Shown here one piece after another: positions 26,100 to 36,189 of a DNA stretch of 64,000 nucleotides (the stretch's first letter is position 1; each line of letters opens with the position of its first letter). Under the pieces are notes generated by a model. The model had not been told where the DNA came from. It did no database searches and saw only the letters and a list, made by a program, of their open reading frames with translations. The position numbers and the translations under genes are program-made. Origin of the DNA: Ampelomyces quisqualis (Eukaryota > Ascomycota > Dothideomycetes > Pleosporales > Phaeosphaeriaceae); assembly GCA_018398575.1 (NCBI GenBank), contig JAGTXZ010000005.1, positions 2,480,001 through 2,544,000 of the forward strand, in the 5' to 3' direction.

Positions 26100-27320
26100 T
26101 AAGCTTATACTTTTAGAAGAGCTTTCTACTTTATTATTTAGTACTTTAGTTAAAGCAATCTTAACTAGCTTTATAAGTAGAAATAAGTTACACTTACTAG
26201 TGTAATGTCTAGACTTACTACAGTGTAGATATAAATTATTCTGCCTCTTCTAAGACCTTTCCTTCTTTATAGCCTACTTTGCCTTTTTCTTGTTATAGAA
26301 GGTTTTGTTAGGCCTTCCTAAGTAACCTTTTGTAGGCTTCTAGTCTATAAGTTTCTTAGCGTAGCTTTTCCTCTTTAAGTAGTTACTGCTAAGTTTAGCC
26401 TAGAACAAATTTTCTTTAATAATTACTACCTAGTCTATTAAGTTGTAGATACTCTACTCTACTTAGGTATCTACTAAGATTATCTAGTTCTGCAGATCTT
26501 GCTATATAGTATATAGGTATCTTGTTTTTAAGTTTACTTTGTTATCTTCTTTACCTGCGTTATAGGCTAGCCTTATAAATTTAGCGTTAAAGTTCTGTAA
26601 GAAAGTTTTGTTTTATTAGATTGTTTAGAGCTTTCTTTAAGCCCTTTCTGCGTGTAGTTTATCCCTAAATTAGTTGTTAAGGAACTTCTATAGTTTAGAA
26701 GCAGGCCTTAATAGGTTTTAAGTTATCTAAGACAAGGCTATATTTGCAACTGTTCTCTTAAGGTAGTTAAAGATGTACTCTACTTAAGACCCTAAACTTA
26801 CACTATTATGCTCTAATTTGTACTTTATCTAGGTCTAGAATATGTAGTACTTTCTTTAGTTTCTGCTAAAAGCTTCTAGGTCTAGGACTTTGTAAGTTTT
26901 TTAGATAGGTAGGTTTTTAGTAGGGGTTTCTAAGTAGCTAGAAGAGGTAAAGGAGGAAGACTAAGTTGTAAGTCTTGTAACTTGTTCCTATAGTAATCTT
27001 ATAAGCTCTGCTAGGTTAGACCTAGGTTCTACTAGAGCTTTCCCTTTATCTATCTAGGATAGCCTTACGTTGCTTAGTTTCCGCTATACTAACGCGCCCT
27101 CTAGTCTGTTTAACAATAATTGTTTCTTAATCTACTGTTCCTCTAGGTCTAGATACGCGTAGTTAATTATTTGATTAAACTCTATCTTAATTACTAACCT
27201 AGAGACGCCTACGCGCCTTATTTAGATAGCTTCTGCTATTATTTCTTAAACTGTTATTAGTATAGTTACTTGTTCTATTGTAGAGGTCTCTAAGAGCCCT
27301 TTAGCCTAGTTAGGTAATTA
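26100..27320 (-). pseudogene. Gyp-C gag remnant with zinc knuckle
   Basis: The zinc knuckle at 26190-26231 on the minus strand reads Y-L-H-C-S-K-S-R-H-Y-T-S-K-C. This is C-x2-C-x4-H-x4-C with only the first Cys changed to Tyr. Capsid-like sequence lies at higher coordinates up to the 5' LTR. Frame broken by TAG/TAA. Confidence 0.75.
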
Positions 27321-27328
27321 AATTCAAT

Positions 27329-27602
27329 TGTAAGAGGGCTAACTCTAAGAGTAGTTGCCAAAGTATAAAGGTTGTAAATTTAATACCTATAGCTAATACT
27401 AGGTCCTAAGGGTTTTATAGTAGCTATCTAGACTCTAACAGTTCTGGTCTAGAGCAGTGTTTAGGTTCTGGTCTAGAGCAGGATTTAGTTCTAGGCTTTA
27501 GACTCTCTAAGGCGTTCTGGTGCGAAAGGTACCAGGCCTCTCTGTTTTAGGACCCAAGGTTTTTACGTAACTAAGAGATTCTCTAGGCAGCAGCCTGTTA
27601 CA
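27329..27602 (-). repeat. Gyp-C 5' LTR
   Basis: 274 bp, TGTAAGAGGGC to CCTGTTACA, followed by target duplication CTCTT. Confidence 0.92.
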
Positions 27603-28959
27603 CTCTTAAAGTGTTAGGTACTAGCTATATAAAGACTGCGTTATTCTTAATAAGAATAGAGAAACTAGGTCTGCCTATAAACTTAGATTTAACCTTAAGT
27701 AGGTTAATATTACGTTTTAGAAGGTGCCTCTTAATCTTAGCTAAAATAGTCTTAGCCTATTATGTGTTGCTAAGACCTGTTACTTAGCCCTGTAAGTTAT
27801 TAGGCGTCTTTTATTAAAGTATTTTGCGTTTATTAAAGAAGCACTAGCTTTTAGTAATAAAACCTCTTAGTATTAGGTAGTTCTGTTTTAAATAACTAGT
27901 CTTATTGCAAACCTAATAGTTTATCCTAAAGCTGCTTAGTAGTTCTCTACTAGAATATTTTTACTAGTAGCCTTAATTGTTGTTTAAGTAGTTGTAGCTC
28001 TAGGTATTACGTTAGTAGCTATTATTTCTTTATGCCTGTTGCTGTTACCTGTAGTTCTAATAGCCTTAGTTCTATAAATCTAGATAAGGTATATATAGTT
28101 ATCGAGCTTCCAATTATTCTTTAGTTTACTTGTAATCTAAAGCGTAGATAACTAGATTATTTATAAGCTCTGCTTTGCAAGAGGTCTATTATATACTCTA
28201 TAGCTATTACTTAATATTTATTCAATAAAGCCTAAGCTGTAGCATTTTGTCTACAAGGTTATCTACTTTATTCTTTATAGGCGCAGTACTAAAAGAGGCC
28301 TACTTGCGCTAGTTTCTAGATAAAGTGCTTTTTATTAGCAACTAAAGAGTAGTAGGTTAGAAGCTTACTCCTAGCTTAACTTGTAGTTTAAAGCTGTTTT
28401 GTTAAAGTATAACTAATAGTTGTTTAGCTATTAGTTCTACTTTAAACTCTACCTCTAGTTTAAAGGCTATTAAAGCTTCTGCTAGATTTAACATACATAC
28501 TTTCTTCTCTACCTCTAGGCGCTTTACTAGGTAGTCTTAGATCTTTTTGTACTTAAAGTCCTTTAGGGTGTCTGTTTTTAGGCTAAATGTCTCTAGGATC
28601 TTTGTTGTGTATTAGAGTAGCAGTTTCTAAACAAGGTAGTAGTAATAACAGTTTTTATTAATAGTGCCTGCTTTAATACACCTTTTACTATAGATTTAAA
28701 AGTCCTGTAAGTAGTCTCTAATCTTTAGTTCTAATCTTATTTAGCACTAACTTAGCTAGTGTTTAAAGTACTCTACCTATTCTTTCTATTAACTTTTGTT
28801 ATTATTTTTAAAGCGCTGTTAGAGGCTATTGCAGAGCTCTTTCTATAAGTAGTTATCTTAGGCTTTTGCATATTCTTTAAACGCCTGTATAATAGTCCTC
28901 TGCCTTAGCTTATAGTAAGTATCTAGCCTGTTAATTATTATCTAGTCTATAAAGCTAAA
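27603..28959 (-). pseudogene. Gyp-D gag middle fragment (piece 2)
   Basis: One minus frame reads through with Gln/Trp-type stops only, including YYKLRQRTIIQAFKEYAKA, DTLKDFKYKKI and LEVEFKVELIAKQLLVIL. It is bounded by Fb3 on the high side and by Gyp-C on the low side. It continues the capsid-like N-terminal piece at 29805-31104, which ends in a VTDFLERFKNFLKYY-like stretch typical of Gypsy gag. Confidence 0.65.
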
Positions 28960-29804
28960 CGTTGGGAAAATTTAAGATTAATCTAATTAGCTTAATTGCC
29001 GCGACCTGCAGCAGCCTCATAGTAATACTATCTACCAGATAATTTGCTAAAGTTGCCCTACTTACTTCTAGTTGCTAGCAACCCAATAGCAACCTAACAG
29101 CAAGTTACCTATATTGCCTGTGTCGCTAGTATTACTAGTGTTGCTAATATTACTAATTTTACTTACGTAACTGTATTGCTATATATTTCGGATTACGTAA
29201 TTCTTTTAAAAACTCAAAATATAGAGCGGAATCTCCTCTTTAAAATGCATTATTCAGAATCTTAATAGCTAGTCTAGTTATTGAGATATAGCGCGTTAAA
29301 GTTATAAAGCTTTTTAAAAAAACTTTAAGTATGTTTAACACAATAGATCTACGTGCCCGCAATACTATATATTTTAATAAAATTAGTTTATAGTAAAATC
29401 TGCAATTTAGTTACTATTTCTTTAATAAAAAATATAATATATTATCTAGTTAAAGTGCTAGAGCTTTAGCGAAAATAAGCCTTAGCGAAGAACTTCAAAA
29501 CTCTATAAACTTTACTACCTTGCATCTCAACAACAAGAGCAGCTATAAGAAATCTGAATAGTGCGTTTTAAAGACAATATTAACCTCTATATTTTAGGTT
29601 CTTAGGATAATAACGTAATGGCGCGGGTAGGGTAGGTAGGGCGAGTAGAGCGGGTAGAGCAGTTTAAGCGTTTCAGGCTAATTAAGCAGCCAGAACAAAT
29701 AGAGGACCCTAGGGACAGTTAAGTACAGTCAAGAACTGTCTAATTAACTATTCTAATAGTGTTGCCAATGTTGCAGATATTGCTAACGTTGTGTTTTCCT
29801 AACG
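28960..29804 (+). mobile_element. Fb3: foldback/TIR element copy 3 (845 bp)
   Basis: Begins CGTTGGGAAAA and ends TTTTCCTAACG. Same inverted internal arms as the other copies. Flanks are AA and TA, so no clean 2-bp target duplication remains. Inserted within Gyp-D gag, whose minus-strand reading is picked up on both sides. Confidence 0.85.
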
Positions 29805-31104
29805 TAGTACTTTAAGAAGTTCTTAAAGCGCTCTAGAAAGTCTGTAACATTAGCACTATTAAACAATAGCATATTCTCTACTAGATAGAATAGTAATTGC
29901 GTTGTGTATAATAGGAGCTACACTTAGTTAAGTAACTCTACTAGTATCTAAAGAGCCCTTAATATTAAGCTATCTTAGCCTATACTTCTACGCCTAGCGT
30001 ACTCTTCTAATAGCTATTTAGCCTACTCTTCTAGCGTACTACTTATATTAGTGCTAGCTTCTCTTATTAACTCTACAGGCGTTAATAGTAGAAGAGTTTC
30101 CTGTCTATTAGAGTACTTAAGGCGTTAACAGCTTAATGTGCTGTTAGGTAGTTCTATATTATCTCTACGTTACTTTTGTAAGCTGCCTAAATAGTAGTTA
30201 AAGCTTATCTAAATAAACTAAAGAAGGGTAATAGCCTAGAAGACTAGGACTAAGGTTACTGCTTTGTGTATGGTTACTAAAAGGCTAAAGGCTTAAACTT
30301 TTCTAATATCTAGTAGTGCTTCTGTTATAAAGTCTACTAATTTCTTTCTAATTTCTTTATACTTGCTGTCTAAGTAATTGTTAGTTTTCTCTTCTTTCTA
30401 ACTACTTCTTTTAATATATTCCTTAGTTTACTCTTAGTTATTTCTACTATCTATACTCTAGAACTTCTTTAGTATACTATATACTTAGTAGAGCGCAATA
30501 ACTTTGCACTTTTACTTAGCCTAATACAGCTTTAGCTGCAGGTTGCGTCTTGCTCCTTTAGCTATTACTCTACTTTTTAGAGTCTACTTAATCTTCTTTC
30601 TAACTTAGTTCTAATAGTTAGTAATCTAGATCCTTTAGATAGGTGTTACTCTAGACTCTCTAGATAGGTATTACTCTAGATCTTCTTTTCTGCTCTTCTA
30701 ATTTTAGAGTACTAACTCTATATCTTTAGAATAGATACTAATTATATTCTAAAGATAACTGTAGTAAGTTACTAAACACTTGTTAGACTATTGCGTTTCT
30801 ATAATTCCTAAGTTATAAGAACTATAGAAGAGCGTAGGTATATACGCAGGTGCGCAGCCTCCTAAGGCCTAGGCTAATAGGAATTTATAGTTGTAATCAG
30901 TTGCTATATATAGCAAAGCGTTATTTACCTCTAAGGTCTATTAGATTTGATATAGGATTAAATATATTCTTATTAGGTGTGTTGTGTTGTATAGGTTCTT
31001 ATCCTCTAATATCCCTTTAGCTATTATATCTTATCTATACCCTTAGCTGTACCCTAAGCGTTCTTTAGACTTACTTTCTATGTTACTTTACTATAATGTT
31101 ATAG
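29805..31104 (-). pseudogene. Gyp-D gag N-terminal fragment (piece 1)
   Basis: The minus frame shows a hydrophilic N-terminal region (KTNNYLDSKYKEIRKKLVDF), then VELIREASTNISSTLEE, and near 29810-29870 a LLFNSANVTDFLERFKNFLKYY-like segment. This resembles the F-x-G-x-N-x-x-x-F-hyb start of Gypsy capsid. Interrupted by Fb3 at 29804. The right boundary with the Gyp-B copy at about 31105 is by eye. Confidence 0.65.
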
Positions 31105-32995
31105 TAGAATTCTATAAAGGTTTTAGCGTCTTTAACTCTTATTGTTTTAGTGTTAAGCTTCTAGCACTACTACTTTCACTTATAGTTAATAATAACACGT
31201 CTTTATTTTAGGCTTAGTAACTCTAAAATAACAGGTTAAGTAGTTTTAGTAATTCTGTATAGAATAGTAGAGAAGAACTTAGTTACAGTCTAGTTATTCT
31301 TTATAGTTAGATAGGCTTAATAGGTATAAAGGCTAGGTACTATACTAGAGTTAGGTAAGAAGATAAGTAGCAGCGCTGTGCTATTAATACAAGAGAAGTT
31401 TTTAAGTAAGGTAACGTTGTTATTAATTATGCTAAGTTCTATACTATAGTTAATTAGTATTTATATTAGCTGCGCAGCGCTCTTGTTACGCAGTGTCCCA
31501 AGTACTTTTATTTAATTTTCTTTTTATATCTAAATTTTAGTCTTTAAGAAGAAGAGTACTCTTAGGCCTTCTTATTTTTTACTTGTATTGTATTTAAGCT
31601 AGTAACAGAAGAGAAGCTATTAAGCCTTAATCTATACTCTCTAGCCTAATAGCCTATTTTGCTGTAATAGTAGCAGGCGTTAGTTAGCTTTAGACTTAAG
31701 TTTGTAGTGCTAGTAACATAACGTTATAAAGGTATTGCGTTAGGTTTAGACTGTAAAGTTTTACCTATGCTAGGCGTTCTATATATATAATAGTATAGTA
31801 ATAGTATACTACTACTATAGCGTAAGTTATTCTCTAGTGTTGCAGTGTGTTTAATAAGTTCTCTATAGGTAGTAGAAAACTTAGTATAGTTAAAGAAGGC
31901 TACTCTAATCTCTAGGCAGAGCTTGCTATACAAGTATATTACTAGGTGTTTCTGCTTATAAGAGGGGTTTACTTAATTTTCTAGCGTTAATAGATAGGTT
32001 ACAAATTTATTTACTATTTAGCTATCTTTTTAGACTACCTTTTCATACTATATAGTATTTTAAAGCTTTCTATTTACTAGGCTCTTAATCTAATTAAGTA
32101 GAAGATATATTAAATTACGCTACGCTAGCGTTCTACTATTCTCTTTCTATTTTTTTTCTATATCTATATTTGTTAAAACGTAGTTTGTAGATACTAGACG
32201 TTAAAGATAATCTTTTAGTTTTTAAGCTAAAAGGCTAAGAGATCTAATTAGAAAGCAATAGATAGCCTTACCTTAAAATCCTAATATTCTCTTATTCTCT
32301 TACCTTTAAAGACAGGGATTTTCTTAGTCTTTAGACTCTATCCTAGTAGTATTACTAGGTTAAGTTAGAAGTGTTGCGCTAGTAGAAACGTGTCGCGTCT
32401 AACTAGAGGAGTTACTAGATCTGTTTTATTAGAAGCGCCTAGGGGCTATTTAGGAGTTAGAAAAGACTATCTACCTGCTAGTAATTACTCTTATTAGCGT
32501 ACCTTCTTCTCTAGATCCTAGATCTAGGCTTACTTTTCTAGCTCTTAGTACTAGCGCTTTAGCTGCGCTAAGCGTTTGCTTAGACTATATATTAAGTCTT
32601 TATTAGAAGTGTTTTCTCTTAATAGGTTAGCTAGTAGGCTTAGAAGTATATCCTAATCTATTGTTATTATATAACTAGGCTGCTATCTATTTGCAAAGTA
32701 GAGGAATTAAAACTATAAGAGGTTTATATAGTAGCAAAGTTACAAGATAATAATAGTAGTATAGATAGAAGTAAGTTAATTTCTATTCTACAGCTTTAGT
32801 ATTAAACTACTCTTTTGTAGATATAACTAGACGCGTATTCTTATAACTAGAATATACTAAGTCTTTTCTAGTATAGTACTATTAAGACACTAGAGTAGCT
32901 ATACGCTTTCTACGCGTATAGACACTAGAGTAGTATTATAGTAGCGCAGGTGCGTTACTATGTAGCTAATAGCTCTGCGCTGTAGTATTCTTACA
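31105..32995 (-). mobile_element. Gyp-B copy 2: 5' LTR, gag and protease fragment
   Basis: Minus-strand partial copy of Gyp-B with the 5' LTR at 32714-32995, gag below it and protease-proximal sequence down to about 31105. The open piece at 31724-31933 is the same gag segment as 12480-12689. The zinc knuckle region is at about 31630-31690. RT and everything downstream are missing; Gyp-D sequence begins at the left border. It appears to have been inserted into an older Gyp-B copy whose gag continues at 32996. Confidence 0.82.
32714..32995 (-). repeat. Gyp-B copy 2 5' LTR
   Basis: Minus-strand LTR of 282 bp, beginning (minus) TGTAAGAATAC and ending in TATA (RIPed TACA). Confidence 0.85.
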
Positions 32996-33762
32996 GCTAA
33001 GAAATCTAATTAAAAAGTAATAGATAGCCTTACCTTAAAGTTCTAATATTCTCTAATTTCTTTGCCTTAAAAGACAAGAATTTTCTGAATCTTTAGACCT
33101 TGTTCTAGTAGTATTACTAGGTTAAGCTAGAGGCGTTACGCTAGTAGAGATAAGTTGTATTCTACTAAGAAGGTTAGTAGATTAGCTTTATTAGGGGCGC
33201 TAGAAAGCTACCCTAGGGTCTAGAAAAGGTATTTACTTACTACTAGCGTCTTCTATTAATATAATTCTCTCTTTAGGCCTTAGATCTAGGCTTACTCTTT
33301 AAGCGCCTAGTACTATTACTTTAGTTACACTAAGCGTTTACTTAGGCTGCGTATTATTTCTTTATTAGAGGTATTTTCTCTAGGTAGGTTACTAGATATA
33401 TTTTATAATTACTTTTAATCTATTATAGCTAAGTAACTAGGCTACTATTCTTATAAAAGGTAATAGAATTAAAACTATAAGAGGTTTGTATAGTAACAAA
33501 GTTATAAGGCTATAATAGTAGTATAGAAAGAAGTAAGTTAATTCTTATTCTACTACCTTAGGCAGAACTACTCTTTTTATAGATATATATAGATATGTGT
33601 TTTCTATTAGAATACGCTAGAGTAGTGCTAGCGTAGCGCTGTTAAAGTGCTAGAGCAGCTTAATATACCTTACACGTAAAGAATAAAAAAGCTAGGACTA
33701 CTCTATAAGAGCGCGCGCGCACTATAGGTAAGCTAATAGCTTCTTGTTATAACGTTCTTACA
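32996..33762 (-). mobile_element. Gyp-B copy 3: 5' LTR plus gag start, older layer
   Basis: The segment 32996-33475 repeats the gag sequence found at about 32220-32700 (shared word taatagatagccttacctt), followed by a second LTR at 33476-33762. The LTR of copy 2 abuts it exactly, so copy 2 was probably inserted into the gag of this copy. The rest of copy 3 is not in the window. Confidence 0.75.
33476..33762 (-). repeat. Gyp-B copy 3 5' LTR
   Basis: Diverged minus-strand LTR, 287 bp, beginning (minus) TGTAAGAACG. More divergent from the other LTRs, with a (GCGC)n-rich stretch at about 33710. Confidence 0.75.
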
Positions 33763-34300
33763 ATTATATAGTAGATAGTAGGCTTAATATAAATATTCCT
33801 TCTCTATAAAGTTCTTAAAGTTACTAAAACTATAATATATAGAGAGAAAGTAAGTGTTATAACTAGCTATTAATACTACTTACTACTAGCTAGTATTTAC
33901 TTGTTAACCTTTTTAAATATAATATTATTACTATTATAATTACTCGTACTCTTTCTCTTACTCTTACTCTTACTCTTACTCTTACTCTTACTCTTACTCT
34001 TACTCTTACTCTTACTCTTACTCTTACTCTTGCTCTTAGTAAACTTATTACTACTATTCTTATACGCATACTTGTGTTTTTATCTATAACTAGAGCGTTA
34101 ATTGTAAATAGCTCTTCTCTAAAATTAGCTAGTATAGGTAGGTTATTAAGCCCTTTATAGAAGCTAGCTTTATAAGTAGTAGTAAGATAGTGTAGGACGT
34201 TAGGGGCGTTAAATATAGGCACTATAAAAATGCAACAACAAGAAGTTAATAGAGATAGGCAGTAGTAGTAGTTTTAAGGATCTTATAACCAACAAGTTTA
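33763..34300. other. AT-rich transition with microsatellite; no gene supported
   Basis: This is the end of the RIPed block. The 110-codon minus frame at 33890-34222 is mostly Arg-Val repeats produced by the hexamer below, with an N-terminal stretch (NVLHYLTTTYKASFYKGLNN) of unknown origin. It may be a piece of another gag but is not supported as a gene. Confidence 0.5.
33941..34038 (+). repeat. (CTTACT)n hexanucleotide microsatellite
   Basis: About 14 near-perfect TTACTC/CTTACT units, with a variant first part (ctcgtactctttctc) and last unit (cttgctctt). Confidence 0.95.
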
Positions 34301-34513
34301 GTGTAGGCAAGGAGGTAGGCGAGAGAATGCACGTGTTAGACTAATCTAGAGGGATTTACTATTAAAACAAATATTAGGTTACATTTCAAAAATTACATGT
34401 GGGCCACCGACAGTCGAGACGTCCCTATTAAAACGATGCTACCCAAGGTAACCTGGATGTTAACGGGCGCATAAGCTATTAGGGGGGGGCGATACCTTTG
34501 AGTGGGGGGAACA

Positions 34514-35236
34514 TTAACAGTTCAAACACGCACCCAGACACTCGCAACCAGCATTTGCTAACGCCCCCAAACAGTCGCCGGCAGCACCCAAACAGGCACC
34601 CAAACAGTCGCTCGTACCATCCAGACAATTATCACAATCGCCACACATAACCGCGCAGTCATCGAGGTTCATCGAGGGACTCGGGTTAAATGGGTCAACC
34701 ACGATAGGGGCATTGGGATTGGGGAGTTCGTGACCCGCGCCAAGCGAGTGACGCGATCTACAACTTGGGTTCCGGTAGGGCTGTGTGCTTACGTGTCCTA
34801 TGACCGCTTCAGGTCGAGAACATGGACCGGGTGTCCACTTCAACGATTTGGGCTGACTGCGACCATCTCCAACCGGATATTGCCGTCTGCGGGGTTTGCG
34901 TAGAAGTCTCACGTTTTGGTACTGGAACATGTAGTCGCCATCGGGGGTTTCGTCTGGGCAGTGGTCCTGGTTGTACAAGTGCAGGCAGACGGGATCTGCG
35001 GCGAAGCGGCGGGTGTTGCCCTTGCTCGGTGAAAAAATAACTTTGTCTGCATGTTCGTTCAAGATAATGCATGTATCGCTCTTGACGTTGTAGAACTTTT
35101 CTTCGGTCACTATCTGGCTGGACGCGGACAGAAAGGATGCGTATACGTCGTCGGAGGGAGGGTCGTCGGTTCTGGCGTGGCAGTGTGGAAGAGCGCTGAA
35201 GAGCGCAGCTGTCGTAATCAGGGTTGTGAATTGCAT
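34514..35236 (-). CDS. Small secreted cysteine-rich protein, effector-like
   Basis: A 240-residue single open frame, the only intact protein gene in the window. Residues 1-21 form a typical signal peptide (hydrophobic core TTLITTAALFSAL, likely cut after H-A at 21). Residues 22-108 are hydrophilic with Cys at 56, 84 and 93. Residues 109-165 are Arg/Pro-rich with a KPRRR stretch that could be a Kex2-type processing site. Residues 172-190 are Pro/Asn-rich. Residues 194-240 form a tail with 11 Cys and repeated C-L-G-A motifs, ending on Cys240. The mature protein has 16 Cys, an even number that would suit disulfides. It lies in a non-RIPed, GC-balanced island. I recognise no family; secretion and Cys content fit effectors or surface proteins, which is inference. 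The Arg-rich middle could hide an intron (GTGAG at 34912). Confidence 0.75.
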   Translation of the reverse strand: MQFTTLITTAALFSALPHCHARTDDPPSDDVYASFLSASSQIVTEEKFYNVKSDTCIILNEHADKVIFSPSKGNTRRFAADPVCLHLYNQDHCPDETPDGDYMFQYQNVRLLRKPRRRQYPVGDGRSQPKSLKWTPGPCSRPEAVIGHVSTQPYRNPSCRSRHSLGAGHELPNPNAPIVVDPFNPSPSMNLDDCAVMCGDCDNCLDGTSDCLGACLGAAGDCLGALANAGCECLGACLNC

Positions 35237-35312
35237 ATCGGCTTAGTTGTTCAATATAAGCGTGAGATAAGTGATGGTACGCTTTCGATATGTAGGAGAA
35301 AATGCTTACCTC
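35237..35312 (-). other. Possible 5' UTR intron of the secreted-protein gene
   Basis: On the minus strand a strong donor GTAAGC follows CCCTGAG at about 35309. A polypyrimidine-containing stretch and a final CTAAG lie just before the start codon. This would be an intron of about 65 nt, the usual fungal size. The acceptor is weak, so this is only a candidate. Confidence 0.25.
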
Positions 35313-35464
35313 AGGGTGTAGAGTTGCCAGGAGACGAGGCAACAGTTTCCGTAAAGAAAGTGTGAGTAATTAAATTGTTGGAGCTGAGCGAAATAAGAGA
35401 TTGGAAAAAGTCGTGACCAAAAGGGAATGGCGACACCATTTGAGTAGGACAGTAAAAGATCCGG

Positions 35465-35471
35465 TTATATA
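35465..35471 (-). promoter_or_regulatory. TATA-like box upstream of the secreted-protein gene
   Basis: TATATAA on the minus strand about 229 bp upstream of the start codon, inside the GC-balanced island where such a string is not background. Position relative to a transcription start is unknown. Confidence 0.3.
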
Positions 35472-35660
35472 CAAGGAGTCAAGAAACAGTTTGCTGAGCC
35501 CAATTGGTCTTGTCATGCTTACTCGGGCCCAACGTTTTCTTCGAAAAATCTCAAAGGTTCGCACGGGCTTGTTGCTTGCAATAACGACGGAGTCGCCATT
35601 GGGCCCGAGGACCTATCAACATCCGTACGTATGAAGTCCAGTACAGAGGTATTGTTCGTG

Positions 35661-35860
35661 ACATTCCTTTCTAGACTGTCATAACTGACATGCCTTCCTA
35701 GGTAGACCGTCATAAGTGACATGCCTTCCTAGGTAGACCGTCATAAGTGACATGCCTTCCTAGGTAGACCGTCATAAGTGACATGCCTTCCTAGGGGGAC
35801 TTTATAACTCACAGTCCTTCGTCTGTAGGCTTTGCAAGTAACATTTCTTCCTAGACTAGC
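35661..35860 (+). repeat. 31-bp tandem repeat array upstream of the secreted-protein gene
   Basis: About six and a half units of GACATGCCTTCCTAGGTAGA-CCGTCATAAGT. Three central units are identical and the outer ones are diverged (30 bp, with CTTTATAACTC and GCTTTGCAAGTA variants). It lies about 430-620 bp upstream of the start codon. Each unit contains CCTAGG-type and TCATAAGTGACAT sequence. Confidence 0.92.
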
Positions 35861-35907
35861 TAAATGCTAACTGCTAACATAGTGTAGAAGGGGAGACGTT
35901 TATTGCG

Positions 35908-36110
35908 GGGAGACGTCACGCCGCACCTCCATACGAAGTATCGCGCACCCCCCCGTACGCTGGAAAATGGGGCTTGGGGTACCCTACTCCGTACGTACGG
36001 AGTACAATCGGTATAGGTCGGGTAGGGTCGCACGAGCCATGGGAATGGGTATAGGTTGGGTCGCACGGGAGACGTTACGCCGCACCCCCATAAGAAGTAT
36101 CCTACACCCC
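35908..36110 (+). repeat. Direct-repeat pair with central palindrome
   Basis: Two similar 43-44 bp copies, 35908-35951 and 36068-36110, share GGGAGACGT(C/T)ACGCCGCACC and CATA(C/A)GAAGTATC. Between them lies a perfect 20-bp palindrome. There are also two GGTATAGGT(C/T)GGGT...GGGTCGCACG units at about 36010-36035 and 36048-36067. The minus-strand open frame over this region (35860-36198) only reads the repeats (GVTSP twice) and is not supported as a gene. Confidence 0.8.
35985..36004 (+). repeat. 20-bp perfect palindrome
   Basis: TACTCCGTACGTACGGAGTA equals its own reverse complement. Sequences of the CTCCGTACGGAG type recur in many fungal genomes near small inverted-repeat elements (recollection, not checked here). 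Confidence 0.9.
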
Positions 36111-36189
36111 TATAAGCAGAATTGATGTGGCAAAGGTAAGACTCTAACGCTAGTAGAAAGTTATCTTGTGTAAGGTCCTTGCTTAGCAC

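Larger units (their letters stand above)
19207..27602 (-). mobile_element. Gyp-C: complete LTR retrotransposon with target duplication and nested Fb2
   Basis: An 8396 bp Gypsy element on the minus strand. Its two LTRs are 274 bp each, highly similar, and start TGTAAG and end TTACA. The target duplication is CTCTT (19202-19206 and 27603-27607). Subtracting Fb2 (846 bp) leaves about 7.55 kb. Gag with zinc knuckle is at the high-coordinate end, and RT with a YTNN box is at 24871-24882. The equal LTR lengths and close similarity make it one of the younger insertions here, yet it is also RIPed. It sits inside Gyp-D gag. Confidence 0.92.

Noticed and set aside
33890..34222. 110-codon minus frame with Arg-Val repeats as a gene
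   Set aside because: Most of it is the product of a hexanucleotide microsatellite; no family or signal.
34822..35634. Several plus- and minus-strand frames of 64-104 codons over the secreted-protein gene and its upstream region
   Set aside because: Overlapping shadows in a GC-balanced region; none has a signal, domain or repeat support.
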